Shown one piece after another: positions 10,480 to 24,026 of a stretch of DNA of 64,000 nt (its first letter is position 1; every line of letters begins with the position of its first letter). The translations under genes and the position numbers were made by a program. The notes beneath the pieces are model-generated. The model ran no database searches and had not been told where the DNA came from. It saw only the letters and a list, made by a program, of their open reading frames with translations. The DNA comes from Pyricularia pennisetigena. Lineage: Eukaryota > Ascomycota > Sordariomycetes > Magnaporthales > Pyriculariaceae. Location: assembly GCF_004337985.1 (NCBI RefSeq), contig NW_021940918.1:868001-932000 (forward strand). Reading direction: 5' to 3'.

Positions 10480-13400
10480 GACGACACAAGACTATGCTGG
10501 TGCCACAAGGCCGGGTTTGAACAGGAGCCCCGGGTCGGAGAATGTACCCGATGAATACGGGACGGGGGTGGGTGGGCAAAGAAAAAAGGGCAAAGAAACT
10601 TTCAACCCTGACCGAACGGGCCGGTAAGACAGCCAGCCAGGATCGGAATGGACGGACGCGGGCGACGTCAAGTCGCGTAGACGTTATGCGGTGACACAAA
10701 GAACTTGGGATTGAGGCCGATCCACGTACGGGTCAGGCTAGCGCTAATCTTAAGGTACCTGGGATGCGCAGGCAGCACGTTTTGTTTGATTGCTGCCTAG
10801 ACTTGGAAGGATTCGGACAGTTTAAACCCACAGTTCCCCCAGAAAAATATTCAAGGTAAAAAAAAAAAAAAGAATAAATCGGTCAATTCTCAAAAAGGAA
10901 ACAGTCCAGGCACGTTTCCTCCCGCGTCGCCGCCGTAATTGTTTTACGGAGTACCGTACAGGACCACTCATTATTATGATTAGACCTAGGCTGGGCTCTA
11001 TGTTTGACCGTGAAAGTTCTACGCCGTTCTGTTGTGCGCGGAGCATCGATCGGGCTTTGGTAAGGCGGAGGGTCTTTGTTCCGATGGCCGATGCCGAGTC
11101 CTCGATCTCGGCCGAGAATCGATGATGGCTCCATTATTTTGTCATGCGGAGGAACATGGCGGGCCAAACCGGGATTTTGACAGCTGCGCCCTTTCCAAGA
11201 TCGCCCCAATCCCGGCAGCGCGATAAAACCATGTTCGGTTCAGTGCCGGGAGTGACAAGAGTGATTAGGAAGATGGGCGGGGTCGTATTGTCCAATTGCC
11301 ATGTGGTGTGGGCGGCCCTTGCCGTTCTGTTGGTGTGATTTCTACAGTCCGTCCTGGTGGGAAAGAATGACCACCACATTGCACCGTTACACATTATATG
11401 CAGACTTGTCAAAAAGCCCATTTCCCAATAGGGTTAGTGTACGAATGTGGGGCACTGGTTGTACCGGTATCACTATCGATTGATTGAATGCCTGGGCTGC
11501 CTCCCCACAAAACGGGGCAGTGCTCAACCATCAATTTGCTGTAGTAAGGCCGGCCTACAGTGCACTAACTATGTCAATGGTTCATGGGGTAATTATTAAC
11601 TTGTCACCTATAGGATCCCTTTAGTGTCCAACCTTGACACGCGCTACCTGGGCACTAGCCCATCAATAATAACCACCTACCTGCCATAATGAGAAAGTGC
11701 CAATGGCATATCTTGTGTAATCCATTTATCCCGGCGAGTCGCTGACCTTCTGAGCCGCCCTAACTCGCTCATCTCCGTGGCAGGTTGTCTTCTAGAGTAT
11801 TTACCCTGGGTGGTTTACCTTGTACAAATAAACCTACCGGTAATGAAAGGTCCGCGGTAAGCGCCACCAACCAATAAAGTCCCTGCCCCTCGGCGTATCT
11901 CACTGCTAACCAGATGCTAGCACCACGCAAGCCGTCGGCCTTGTTAAAACAACTAATCAATAGTAGATACCCTATGATATGCATGCAGACCCCGTTCCCG
12001 CGCCGTGACACACGTCAGACGTTAATCTACAGCTGTAGACCTGCACGCACGTGTCCAGCTAGTCTAGATTCTTCGATCTGCGCTGGAGAACCAAGGTATG
12101 TGACTTAGACTCGGCCTAGTGGTAGTCTGAGACCTTTTATTCTCGGAGCGGCTTTTCTATAATTTGACAGTCAGTGCGTACTCCATATTCACTTGATTTT
12201 AATTACCTCTCACCGCTTCTCTCCCGAACCTTTGACGTGTGCTTGCTGTCAGTCACCACCACCCTCCAAGACCGCCATTGACGTTTACCGCAGCTCAAGT
12301 GACAGCGCCTAGCGGGACCCGGGAGGCTGGGGAAATTTCAGCTTGCAAGTCCCCCAAATAACAGGTCGGCACTTTGGTGGCCCTCGTCCCGCAGCGTTGC
12401 TGAAGATCTCCCTATTTTCACCTAGCTCGGGGCGCTTGCCACGATGACATGACGGGCAGGACAGTGCCCGATGACGCTTCCCGCCAGGGCAGACAGGACG
12501 CCAAAGACGTGGCGGCTGCCAAGTTTGCTAGTTCCAAAACCCAGCAAACGGACACGTCAAATAAAAAAAAAAAATAAAAAAAAACACGAGGCTCTTCTCC
12601 TTTACCGCCTTTCCTAGCTGGACCTTATCCAGACAAGACCCAGGGACCTAGAGCAAGATCATCTCACCTTTTTTTTTTCTCACGTCAACTTGAGACATGC
12701 CACCGGCGCCAGGAGATTAATGGGGGAGGAAAAGTCGGGTGAGACGTTGCACGCCTGATGAGCTAGCGACATGTACCCGACGAGCAGCCTCGCCTGGGGT
12801 CCTATTCAACACTGCCCGTCCAGCTGAGACGAGCCGTGATGTGACCACGCCATGCAGGGGCTTTTAGTCTGGCTGCCAGGCTGGCAAGGCAGGAAAGTGT
12901 CTTTTCTGTCTTCCAGCCCGACGGGTAAGTTATGTTTTTGTTGTCGAGGCGCATCACCGGTGCCATCGGGATGGGATCTATCCCAACACCAAAAGAAGCG
13001 GTCAGCTATGTGTCGGCCATGCAGTACACATCAGCAGGTGGACGGCGAACTCATGGGGAGGCACGACTTTGGGGCGCACAAGGTCGCCGTGGTCCCCAAT
13101 CTCGGCTCGAGTGATCCGAAAGAGCCGAGGACACAAAGAGATGGAGGAAAGATAGCGAAATGCAAAAGCGCGTGCCGTTGTGCAACAGCATTCTGGGAAA
13201 CACAGTGTTCGGAGATGAGTGACTAGCAACTCTTCTGGGGAGTATTGTTTTGTGCACAATTGTCCAATCGTTCGACTTTTGGTGGCGCATGGACCGGAAG
13301 GACGCTTGCGCGGGTGTAACGAGGCACGATCGATTTTCCTGACCACCCGACTGGACTTTTTGTGTTATTGGAGAAGGCTGTAGGACAATAGCTGGCGAGC

Positions 13401-14376
13401 GAGAAAAATAAAAACAAAAGCCGGATTTGGGGGTTCGGTATACGAAATCTGCGTCAGACCTATCAAGGCTGTGTGAGTGCATGGGAAGATTTCACGGCTC
13501 ATGATACACATACAACCACGCCGCACGCAAAACAAAAAAAAAGGGGGGCAGCACAGGGTACAGCATCTCCCCAATAGGATTTTGGGTATGCTCAACATAT
13601 CACCATACTATACATCCTTGGGCCTTATCCAAATTCAGCTGCTATGCGGGCTTTGGGCTTTTGTCCAGCAGAGCATACACCTGGTCGGGAAGGGCCGGGA
13701 GGTCCGAAACGACGCCACTTGCACAATCCCTCCCCTCCCCGTCCCTACGATTTTGCAAGCAAACTGTTGCCGGTTCCGTCCGTTTTGTGTTTCCAATGTC
13801 ACTACCGCATTCCCAGCAGCGGGGCGGGGGCTTGCAAATGACGGGAATGGAGGCTGAGCAGCGCCGGGAATCGAGCCGGCCGGATTGTCGACACGCTAGC
13901 GGGGGAGGGATGACGATGGTGGCGTCGAGAATGCGGTCTAGGCTTTTGGCTGTGCAACTTTTTTTTTCTTTCTTTTACACACAGTGTATGTATGGGACAC
14001 AAGCAGAAGTTGGGGGGGCCTATTTCATCATTTTCTGCCCAGTTACTCTTCAACTAACCTGCTTGTTATTATTACTTTTCCCCCCTTGGCACACGTATAT
14101 GCAATGGATGGTTTACAGGCATGACGGGTGATTGACACGTCCAAGGTCGATCGGCCATGGATGTATTGCGGAGGAAAACGCAAAAGGAAAGAAGATCAAA
14201 AAAGTACACCATGTACACACACTAAATACCACGTATACCATCCTGGGGTTCGGTTGAAAGGGAAAAGAAAGAGAACTCGGAGGTTGGAAGAGGGATGGGA
14301 TGAGGCCGGCCTAGGCCACTCTTTTGAGACGGTGGTCGTATCACAATGGGATGGGGTTGCTTTGCCGGTGAAGGCA

Positions 14377-14406
14377 TTCCCTTCTCTTCCCTTCCCTTCC
14401 CTTCCC
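14377..14406 (+). repeat. TTCCC homopyrimidine tract
   Basis: About 30 nt of uninterrupted pyrimidines built from TTCCC/TCTTCCC units on the plus strand, a mirror-repeat type of sequence able to form triplex DNA. Confidence 0.8.
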
Positions 14407-15836
14407 ATCTGCGCTGCGCTTTTTTTGCCTTCACGCTGTTGTTTCGCTCCATTTCCGAGCTATCATGGACAGGGGAGGTGCTGCTTTTCACTTTGACGAG
14501 CTTAACCGCCGCTGGAGGGGGGCGTCTGGTCTGGGCTGACTATGAGGAGTAGAAGAGGGTGCGGGTGTGTGTGGAAAGTAAAGAAGAGAAAAAAAGAAAC
14601 TCTCAAGTCCAATCAAGTTTTTGTGTCATCTTGTCAGTCAAAAGACCAGCAAACTCCTGCTATAATACTTCGTGTGATATTCGTCTGAAGTAACGCGTGT
14701 CATGGGCGTTCTAGAGAAGCTTAGTCAATCCCATGTCTTTGTCTATGTGTATGTATGTGCTTTTCTCCATCTCTCTTCCCTCTTGTCACTTTTTCACCCC
14801 TCTATCCCTGGCACCACCGGCCCCCGAGTGAAAGGGAAAAAAAAGTAAATGGGCAAGGATCAGAGATGCCCTGGAACCGCAACCCTTGTTCGGTAATGTG
14901 CTAAGTTCTATCATCTTCAGCAGGTTTTGTCTTTTAGGGGGGCGTGCGTGGGCAGTAGTGACAACGTATTAGAGTTGACACCGAACCTTGCTTGAGTACA
15001 TGCACTTGTAGAGGTACGCCGTATACTTTGGAAAATATGTTTACTGTGGTAAAATGTGAAACGCTCAAGGGCTGCAAATTGGCCACTTGGATCTTTTCTG
15101 ATCTCGAGATATGACTTACAGTAAGTGAACTGTTGGTTGTGTGATACATTTACTTTTATCCGCAGTATGTTGACTGTCGGCCTGATCTTTGACAACGAAG
15201 CGAGACCATGGCTGGGTCTGGAAGTCATTGCCTCCGAAAAAGGGTTTTTTTTCTGGTCTCTTCGTCGTCATTCTATTGTTTATACTTTACTGTGGCAGGA
15301 CGAAATGACGCATCCGAGTTCCATATCTTGATCAGGTGTACATCTCTTTTGTAGACATTCATCAATAAGAAGAGCCGATTATACATACAAAGCTGGCCGA
15401 AGTGTGTCGTGGAGAACGCAAGCTGGGCTTGATTAGCAGTGAATTCAAGTCATGTACAGCAACATAGCGTACATAATGCAGTCCAATCAAGCATCGGCAT
15501 GGTACAATCATACTATCGCCTTAGCATCGACCAACAATGACCCCCTCCCCCAAAAAAGAAAGAAAAGCAAGCTAGTTCATGCATGCTGCCGGCTGCCGTG
15601 CGGCACAAACATTAGATTCCTCTCAAGTTTCCAAAACTATGTTCAACTTTCGGGACCCGAGTGAGCTGCCGCTGAATTTTTGCCTCCGCAGAGACGCCGG
15701 AGACATAAAGAGACAAGAAGAAGAGAAAGCGAGAAAAAAAAAAGACCCATGTTGCATAATTGAAGACTTGGTCCTTCTTCAGCTGCCCTTGTCCGTCATC
15801 CAATATAACTTTTGCATGACAGCACTATAGACCATG

Positions 15837-15840
<4 letters not shown>

Positions 15841-15896
<56 letters not shown>
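15841..15896. repeat. (AT)28 microsatellite
   Basis: Fifty-six nt of perfect AT dinucleotide repeat, self-complementary and so able to extrude a cruciform. Confidence 0.97.
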
Positions 15897-15899
<3 letters not shown>

Positions 15900-16378
15900 C
15901 AGCTTATAGCCTTGGCCAGTATAAGAAAAGTAGGCGTAGGCGTACTGGCCGATGGTAAGCAGTAATCATCGGCGGATACATCCCGCCACAATATAAAAGT
16001 CTAAGCCCATAAAATGATACCGAGGCCTGGGGAATTAAAAACCCTTCCCAATGCTCGGCCCAAAACAACCCTGACCGCATCTTCTGTACAACTTGATTGC
16101 CGCGCCACCATGCAATTAGTTCCACGTTGGGAAAGCATTGAACTGACAACCCCCCTTGGTTCAGAGTCAAGAGTTAAGGAGGACGTGAACAAAAAAGTAA
16201 GAAGAGACACGGAATCCCGCACAAAGCGCCACCTACGAGTCTTTGTGGCACGTTGAAACCCCGTCATCAGGATTGCCACCGGGAATGGGAGCAATCAAGG
16301 CTATCAAATAGGATTGTGCGAACCGCCTTTGTCGCACAACAACCCACCAGGGACCCAGGATTCATTATCTCTTTGTTA

Positions 16379-16400
16379 CTTGCTTGCTTGCTTGCTTGCT
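16379..16400. repeat. (CTTG)n tetranucleotide repeat
   Basis: Five tandem TTGC/CTTG units. Confidence 0.85.
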
Positions 16401-19400
16401 GGGAGGCTGCCGGGGGCCGGAAAACGGGTGTTTGCATGACTTTGATTTGTGGACGACAGGGAGGTTCGAGTGCGTAGGTGCAAACAGAAAAGAACCAATG
16501 AGACAACAACCCATGTTACGGAGCTGTGCATTCAGTGGGCGGCTTCCGAGGAACTAGTCCCGGTGTTTTGAGTTCCTTTGTTGCTTTTGTTTGATTGATC
16601 GGTATGCCTCGACGGGACTCGGCAGCGCTACGGCGGACTGGGGGGGTTTTCCTCTACGACAACCAATTAACTGACTAAGAGTTCCGGCCTGGACCTAGAA
16701 GTTGACCTGAGACTGACATATTTTTATGACTTGACAACCAACCACTAAAACCCCCCGATGTATTGACTACACAGTATCCGAGGGCTTTTTTTTTTCTTTT
16801 TTCTTTTTTCTTTTTTTTTTTCTCCCATGGTTTTGTTCCTGGGGCGCTTCTTTGCATCTTGCAGCCCGCCGAACGGAGCACCACCCACACCATGGGCAAT
16901 GAAGGTGGGGGAGACGGTTTTGGATTCCCCGGCGTCTGGGAATTCAAAGACCAATATAGGAAGCAGCCAGTCACTCCACACCACAAAACGTGCATGATGC
17001 ATACCAACAACGTTTTTACCGCTCAGTGCCTTGGGGAGGTTGCGTCGCCTTTGGGGGTTTGGCCCCAGGTTGTGACGAGCAGCGAGCAAACCGTGCAAAC
17101 AAAAATGCTACCCGAGCCAAGCGGTTGATTGCTAGCCATGCTCTGGCATGACCCTTGTCGTCCCAGAAAGAGCGAAAAGAGAAAGGCCAGAGAAGCAGCC
17201 AAGACCAAACCAATAGTGGTTAGTTATCGGCCAAAGGGTCCTCATTTGTGGGCTGCGAGGATTGCACGACCGTCCGTCAGGCTGGGGTTCACCACGTAAT
17301 TGCTGGGTACCAGACCAGGGTGGGATCCAATATGATGGGTGTCAGGTTGACTCCTTCCTTGCCAGTTGCCACAATCGCCCGGCGATTTTCAAAGGACCGT
17401 GTCCCATACGAAATGGCAAGTTCCGTGCAGGCTGGGATATCCCTCCATGAGGCAAAGCGAAGAACCTACCACGCACTGCCTAGGGGCTTTGCCAGCATCG
17501 TGACAAGTGGTGACATATTCCCCAATTGACACGCACTTTTGAAGGGGTGTGGGAGGCGCACGTTGCAAGAAAAGAGACAAAAAAAAATCAAGATCCCTCC
17601 CATCCTCCATCGTCGAGTCGAGCACTGGTGGGCGACTGGTGGACAGAGAGAGCGCGTGAGTATGGTGGCTGTCAAAAGATGGACGGTCTGGTTTTGTTAC
17701 TGTCGCGGATGAATCATGTCATTGCTGAAAAAAGTTCCCCCCACCCGGTCGGAGGAATAAAAGTGCCGCAAGAGCGACATGCAGTAAAATGGAGATGAAA
17801 GAAATTATGGGACGCCCGAGGGAAGCAAAAGAAATCTCCCGGTCGATCGAAACACGTTGCCGAGAAACACAAGGGAGGGGGCCCTTTTTTGACGTCTGTT
17901 AGCAAAAGAGTTTGTTTTATGTTGTAATATGCATATCTTTATTGTTTTATTTTTTTTTTTCTAATCTCCTCCTTAATCTGTTTTAATTTTATTTTATTCC
18001 TTTTAATATGTACCAGGTAAGGTCCTTCCCTACCTATTGTACGGTAAATATATTTGTTCCCTACCTCCCAACCTGAGGAAATGCAGTGACCAAACCCCGC
18101 CGCCCATGGACCTGGGAACCCGATCTTCCACAGATTGGTGGTCTGTGCAAACAGGGCCCCAGGCATCGGGGATCCATTCAAAGTGGGCGGGGCCTTCTTT
18201 TGCCTTTCCCAATGTCGCCGCGCGACACAAACAAACCGCATTAGAAATTATCGTGTCAGTCATTTACGAAAGGATATGCCTCTTTTTTTGCTCGAAAGAG
18301 CGAAGTGCAGCGTCACGGTTGGTGGGACAGATGGGGAGGGGTTCCGGACAAACGACACTGTTCGGTCCTATTTACTGATTTGAAATCGACTCGCTTTCAT
18401 GACTACTCGCGGGGTAAATTACCGGGAATGTTTTGTCGAGTAAGTCGAGAGGCGGTTGGTCTTGTTCGTGGTTTGTTCGTTCGTATGTGTGTCAGATCTT
18501 CAGTGTTCCTTGGCCTACGCTATTTGTCTGCCTTGGCTCAACTTACATAGCTACTTTGCTGTAGGTAGGTTTCTTGTTGGTGCGCCGTTAACGTCCAAAG
18601 TGGACTCGGTCAGTACTTTTTTTTTTTTTGTTTCGTCGTATCGACTCGAGAGCTGCGCTTCCATCTGAACCTTAGTCCCCTTTTTTTTCATCATGATCAC
18701 CATGTGCCATGTCAGCGACGTCGTCTCTTCCTTTTCCTCTCAAATCTTGATTTGCCCTTCAGTCCTTTGCCTCTCGGACCACCCCTTCAGGCCAGGCACT
18801 TTTATCACGTTCCCTGTCTCGCCCAAAGTCTAAACAAACAAGTTGCATCTCATTCCCACCCTTTTTTCCCCTCCTTACTGACACGACAACGTGATTTTTA
18901 ACTACATACGTATTTGCAAAAATCATGGCAATTGGCCCTTGTTCTTGTCTCAGTTGTTGGCCCCCGTTCGCCATGAAACAAGGGTCCTGGAGATGGCTTC
19001 ATATCGAATAGAAACATATTGACTATTTTGTCCTACGGACAAATAGGAGGAGAAAAAATGCCCACTCCCCCTTTGGCGATTCACCGCCTTGGAACTTCCT
19101 TTTTTTCGTTGTGACCATTCCCTATCACTCTTAAGGGGAACCGTTAAACCGCCGTTGAAACTAGTGTCAATGCAATGACAAGTTGATGCCGCCACCCCCT
19201 CCCATGCTAAATCGAGAGAGTACTAAGAGACATGGCAAAAATTGAAAAAAAAAAGAAATGAATAAGAAACTAGAAAACAACGCTAGTGCAGCCTATTAGT
19301 CGTCGTGCCTCCGATTCAATTCTTCGGTCATGTCCGTTTTGCTGCATACCGCTCTCCAACAAAGTACCACATCTGACCTAGCATAGCCAACCAAAAAAAA

Positions 19401-20146
19401 AAGGTAAGAAAAACAAAGAAAAATGATGGCGCCTCACGGACGGGCCCGTGATCGACCCGAAGCCCTGGGACTTAGACATCTGTGTCTATATGCAAGCTGC
19501 GTTGTTAGTGTATTTTCGGGCTTCGGTTTCCCATCTTTCCACACAAGATTTTTATTTATTTATTTATTTTTTTTTTTTTAAAAAAAAGTGTATCATTGGG
19601 ATTCAATTCAGATCATCTCTCAGCAGTTGCTTGTTTTGGAAATGTTCTTCATTGTCTTCTCCCGCGTCTGACCGAGCATCGCTATTCGATTGCAAGGGAT
19701 GTGGGCGGATGAGACTACCTAAGTGTTTTCCTCCTCTAGACCGGTTTCGGCTTCTTCATGCCCGCTGAATGCTTGGTGCCCTGTTGGCCTATTTCGATAA
19801 GAAAAATTCCTCAATTTTTTCTTCCGTACCGCTGTCTTTCTCTCTCTTCCGGGTAGTCAAAAACTCCATGTGCCAGGTGTCTAAAAATTTGTACAGTGGG
19901 GGGTAATCAAAAAGGAAAGATGAATAAAGGAAAATGTCGTGTCAAATGTCAGAGCCCAACCCCCAATTTCAAGTGGTATATACGAAATAATACATGTCAA
20001 GAAAAGAAGAAATCCATCCATACTGGTAAATCGGAAGACATAAACATACTAGATGAAAAAAGTAGCAATATTCCCAACAAGATATGTTCGTACAATGGAA
20101 GAGCTTCAAAAAGGAGTGTGTAAAAATGTGTGTGATAGTAGCCTGT

Positions 20147-21684
20147 TCAGACGCTGCCACGCTTCATGCCAACGGCACGACGGTGCATGTCATCGTGATA
20201 GAGGTGGCTGCCACCATCGTCGCTGATAGGGCTGCCCCTCTTGTCGCTGTCGTAGTCTGACCGCTCAGTTGAGAGGAGGATCTTAGAGCCGTCTGAGAGG
20301 CCGCGTCCTTGGGCGAGAGCATCCGACTCGGCACGGGCGTTGTTGATCATGGCTGGGAGCTGGCGTCTTCGAGCATTGATAAACCAGTTGGAGATTTGGT
20401 CTAGAGAAGCAAAAGTGTTAGATATGACGTTCCCTTGTGGTAATTCTTGTCAATTAGTTTAGACTTACTCATCTGAAGGCCGGTCTGTCTCATCAGCTCC
20501 TGCTTCTCGTCCTCGGTCGGGTACGGGTGTGAAAGGTGTGCCAAGAACCAAGCACGGAGCTTGTCAGTCGTCTCCTTGGGCAGGTTACCCCTGCGCTTGC
20601 GTTGCTTGTTGTCTCCATTGAAGCCCATGCCGCCCATGTCACCCATCCTCATGTAATCACCATGATAAGCGCTGTAGCCAGAAGGCGAAAACGGCATGCG
20701 ATCCATCGGGGGCATGGCACCCATCGAAAGGGACTGGCTTCGCGAGGGATGGTGATACGGGTATGGGTAGCCGCTTGGTGCAGGCTGGCGGTATCCAGGC
20801 TCCACGGCAGAGTGTGGGTGCTGCGGGACCATGCCGCGGTGCTGCTCCATCATGTACTCATCTCCAGACATTGCCCTCACATGGTGGCTGTGCGGTTGCT
20901 GGTGAGGATGCTGCTGATGGTGGTGGTGCATGTGAGACGGGGCTTCCATCGGTGACCTGTCGAAGTTCAGATGAGGAAGGCTTGGTAGCGTCGGGCGCTG
21001 CCTGTCCATTGGGTCGTTTTGCTCAATAGCAGCTGGTGATCTCAGGGTCGAAGTGCCAGTACCGGGAAGAAATGGGCTCGTTCGGGAGGATCCAGCCCAG
21101 CTGTCGGAGGTGCTAGAACGGGGCCCGCCACTCAGGGTGACCGGGGAGAGAGGACGGTTGTCACGTCGTTGATATGCCTGGGACTGGCTGGTGTAAAGCC
21201 TAGGAACCTGGCTGGCCCTTTCCTCCTGGTCGTCACCGAACGATAACCTCCTGCGCTTGTTCTGGCTGGTCGGGGAGTGAACATATTCGGGTGGTGTCAA
21301 GGTGCCGGGCGGACCTGCTGTCGGTGATGTGGTGGACGATGGTGTGCTGGTCTGTCCATCTTGGGGGACAACACGGAGGCGAAGGAGATCGGGGAAAGCC
21401 TATCCACCCAAGGTATTATTAGACTTACAACTGCCCTGCAGAGCCACAAAGCAATGGAGACATACCTGGCGAATCGAAGGTAGCGCTATCCTCTCGGGAT
21501 CGCTCCTTGGCCTGGAAGGAGCATATTCCGCTTGCCGGCGGTCGTCCCAGTTGGAGAAGTACTCCTTCTTGAAAGGAGCATGAGGGAATGGTGCAGCCAT
21601 CGCGACTGTGGACATTGTGGGTGAATTGCCTCGTTGACTGATGTTACTGTGAGAGAAGCGGTTGTTTGGCAGGGTGTATTCCAT
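20147..21684 (-). CDS. TALE-type homeobox transcription factor
   Basis: Three exons (21684-21466, 21399-20469, 20400-20147) encode 467 residues; introns are 66 and 68 nt. The first 335 residues are mostly disordered (Ser/Pro/Gln/His-rich, with an HHHHQQHPHQQPHSHH-type stretch and a basic NKRRRLSFGDD motif). The homeodomain begins near residue 337 (NKQRKRRGNLPKE). It has the three-residue-extended loop of the TALE class (WFLAHLSHPYPTEDEKQEL) and ends with the recognition helix ISNWFINARRRQLP, reconstructed across intron 2. The DNA-contact residues W-F-x-N-x-R are intact. Yeast relatives of this class are CUP9/TOS8, which are nuclear repressors or activators. The gene sits alone in a very large non-coding interval, with 18.5 kb upstream, suggesting extensive regulatory or untranslated sequence. 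Confidence 0.95.
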
Positions 21685-24014
21685 GCCCTGTGCGAGCGGA
21701 AGTTGATGATGGAGTAGCAGCGCCAGCTCAGTTACAAATAGCTGGATCCGGGGTCAGTAAAAATGGTGACTTAGACACAGAGCGGTCAGGAAGCCCTTAG
21801 CTCTGTTGGATTTGTTGGTGTGGCAGCAGCGACATACTTAAAAAAAGATTGAAGGCAGTTTGCTGTTAACGAAAGGTTGTGGGGGGTTTGTGTCCCAACT
21901 AGTAACGCGTCCGGCGGCGAAAATAAAATATAGCTGGCGTTGGCCTCCAGCTGACAGGATTATGAACAGCGTCAAATGGTTCAGCCCTAGTGTCGGTCAA
22001 TGAACCGAGGCGGCGGAAATGCGTAATGGCGGTCGAATCGACGCTGAGTGCCTCCTGACCACTGCTGGTGTTGGGTTATAGCAAGAAGCGAATGTCTTCC
22101 TGCAGTTTGTCGAGGACGCTAAGCTTTAAAATGCTGCCAGTACCGAATGGAAGACGAGGTCGGTCACGAGAGAGTGAAGTCTATCCGTAGTTCACGCAAA
22201 CAAAAAAAAAAAAAAGAAGTGAAAGGGAGGACCAAAAGTTGATAACAACAACCTGGCACTTGATGTTGATCAAGAGATGGGTTAGGAATGAGATGAGTGC
22301 TGCAACGTCGAACGGGGTGAGGGTGAGGGTGTTCTTTTGTAGAAACGCAAGTGCCGGGACCCTCTCTGTATGTGGATGGGGTAGGATGGATGACCTAGTT
22401 CGTGGTGTGGGATCCAACGGGCAAGGTGCACAGATGTTGTGGCCAAAAAGGGAAGTTCTAGTAGACTTGGGGGGAGCATGTGTAAACAGGCCCGAGTCAA
22501 AAAGAATTAGGACAGTTCTTCAGCACGACGATGTGCTAGGTGAAACTGCTACCGCCGTAGCTCTAGCGGAGGGACTTGTTTTTCTTTTCTTTCTTCCTTG
22601 GAGAGGCCGTTGCGGAATGACTGACCAAAGAAAAAAACAAGTCCAGGTACCCCAGGCGCGGGAGAATTGCGGAAGGAGCAGGTAGGTAAAAAAGCAGTTT
22701 ATACAATCTGCAGCACGGTCTACCGGGGTTAGAGCTAGGAACTAATCCGAAAGAAGCCTAAGGACGCGAGCACGAAATAATATTTAAGGATTTTATTATT
22801 ATTATTATTATTGTGATTAAAAGTTCAAGGGTAGGGGACAACAGAAAACATGAACATGGGTCGAGGGTTTGGTAAGGATGACATACATAGCAGATGCAAT
22901 CTGGTACTGTGTCGATTCCAGCATCGGTCAGGGATGCAGTTGGTTCTGGATGTGGACAAGTCCCCGTCGACTCGAGACCCACAAGCATGCAGGGATATAT
23001 GAGAATCAACAAGGTTGGTTGCACATTGTACGCAGTACATCGTACCGTAAGTGTCGATTGAATGGTTGGTCTCGGTAGGGGGACAGTGGGACACTCCTCT
23101 GGTTGCTAGTAATAGAGCGAGACGGAGAGGAGTGTGCGCGCATGTGTGCGTGCGTGCGTGCTACGAGTCCGTGGAAGCTCCAAGTTTGTTGGACATGAGT
23201 ATCCTGCCAGCTCAACCACTCTGGAAATGCAGCCGTTGACAACGGCCGTCAAAAAAAACAATTGAAAGAAAAAAAGAAAAAAAGAGGGGGAAAAAGTACA
23301 TAGCATATACGCTATTGCTAACAGGGCTGTGGCGTGCGTGGCTTGCTTGTCTCTCTCTGACTGACTGCTAATTGCTTTGAGCTGACCCCAACCAACCGTA
23401 CAAAAGCTTTCCCCAAGAGATCCAACTCATTCGGGACCTAGAGCTCGAGGATCTGATCAACTACCACTGTATCTACGGTACTATACAGCAGGAACTCACA
23501 CCTTGTTGCCGAACAGCGTGCTTCCTGGTAAGGAGTTCGGAAGATGAAAAATGGACAAGGGCCAGAGGCAGACGCTGATCTGTAAAATGCGGTAAAAGTA
23601 TACAGTATAATACCGCTGACGATTGAAGAAAGGGGGTTGGGTCCCTATGGGGGGGCGTGGCTCGAAGAAAAACGACAAGAAAAATAGAGGAAAGCGGCAC
23701 CAATCGAATAGACGATGAATAGGTGGGTAGGTTGAGTGGGCCGAGTTATGTCTCCCCTGCCAGCAAGAAAGAAAGGAAAACAAAATAATGATTAAAAAAA
23801 AAAAAAAAAAATTCAACGCTAGGATCAACTGTCCAAGAGCAACGGTGTGTAGCAGGGGTCTTCGACAGCCCTCACTGTGGGCGTCCCCGACGGTTGCAAG
23901 GCTAGATGAAATTGCCCGATGGTCTGTCATGACAGGGTAGATCCCTGCGCACTTGCCAATCCACAGACGCGGAGCATTGGTCCAATGCAAAGAGGGAAGG
24001 AAAAAAAAAAAAAA

Positions 24015-24026
24015 AGGTACGTACCT
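24015..24026. promoter_or_regulatory. AGGTACGTACCT palindrome, first copy
   Basis: A perfect 12-bp palindrome inside the homeobox-gene upstream desert. The same 12-mer recurs at 29465-29476. Function is unknown; a dimeric regulator site is possible. Confidence 0.35.

Larger units (their letters stand above)
10480..20146. other. 9.7-kb gene-free region
   Basis: I find no supportable coding exon on either strand. Open frames are short, repetitive or lack any protein-like signature. The first ~700 bp is the presumed promoter of the minus-strand Zn-cluster gene. The last part is the presumed 3' untranslated region of the homeobox gene. In between are simple repeats: (AT)28, (CTTG)n, a TTCCC tract, and many A or T runs. 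Base composition is mixed and not conspicuously AT-rich. Confidence 0.6.

Noticed and set aside
15779..15991. Frame encoding a long Tyr-Ile repeat
   Set aside because: Translation of the (AT)28 microsatellite.
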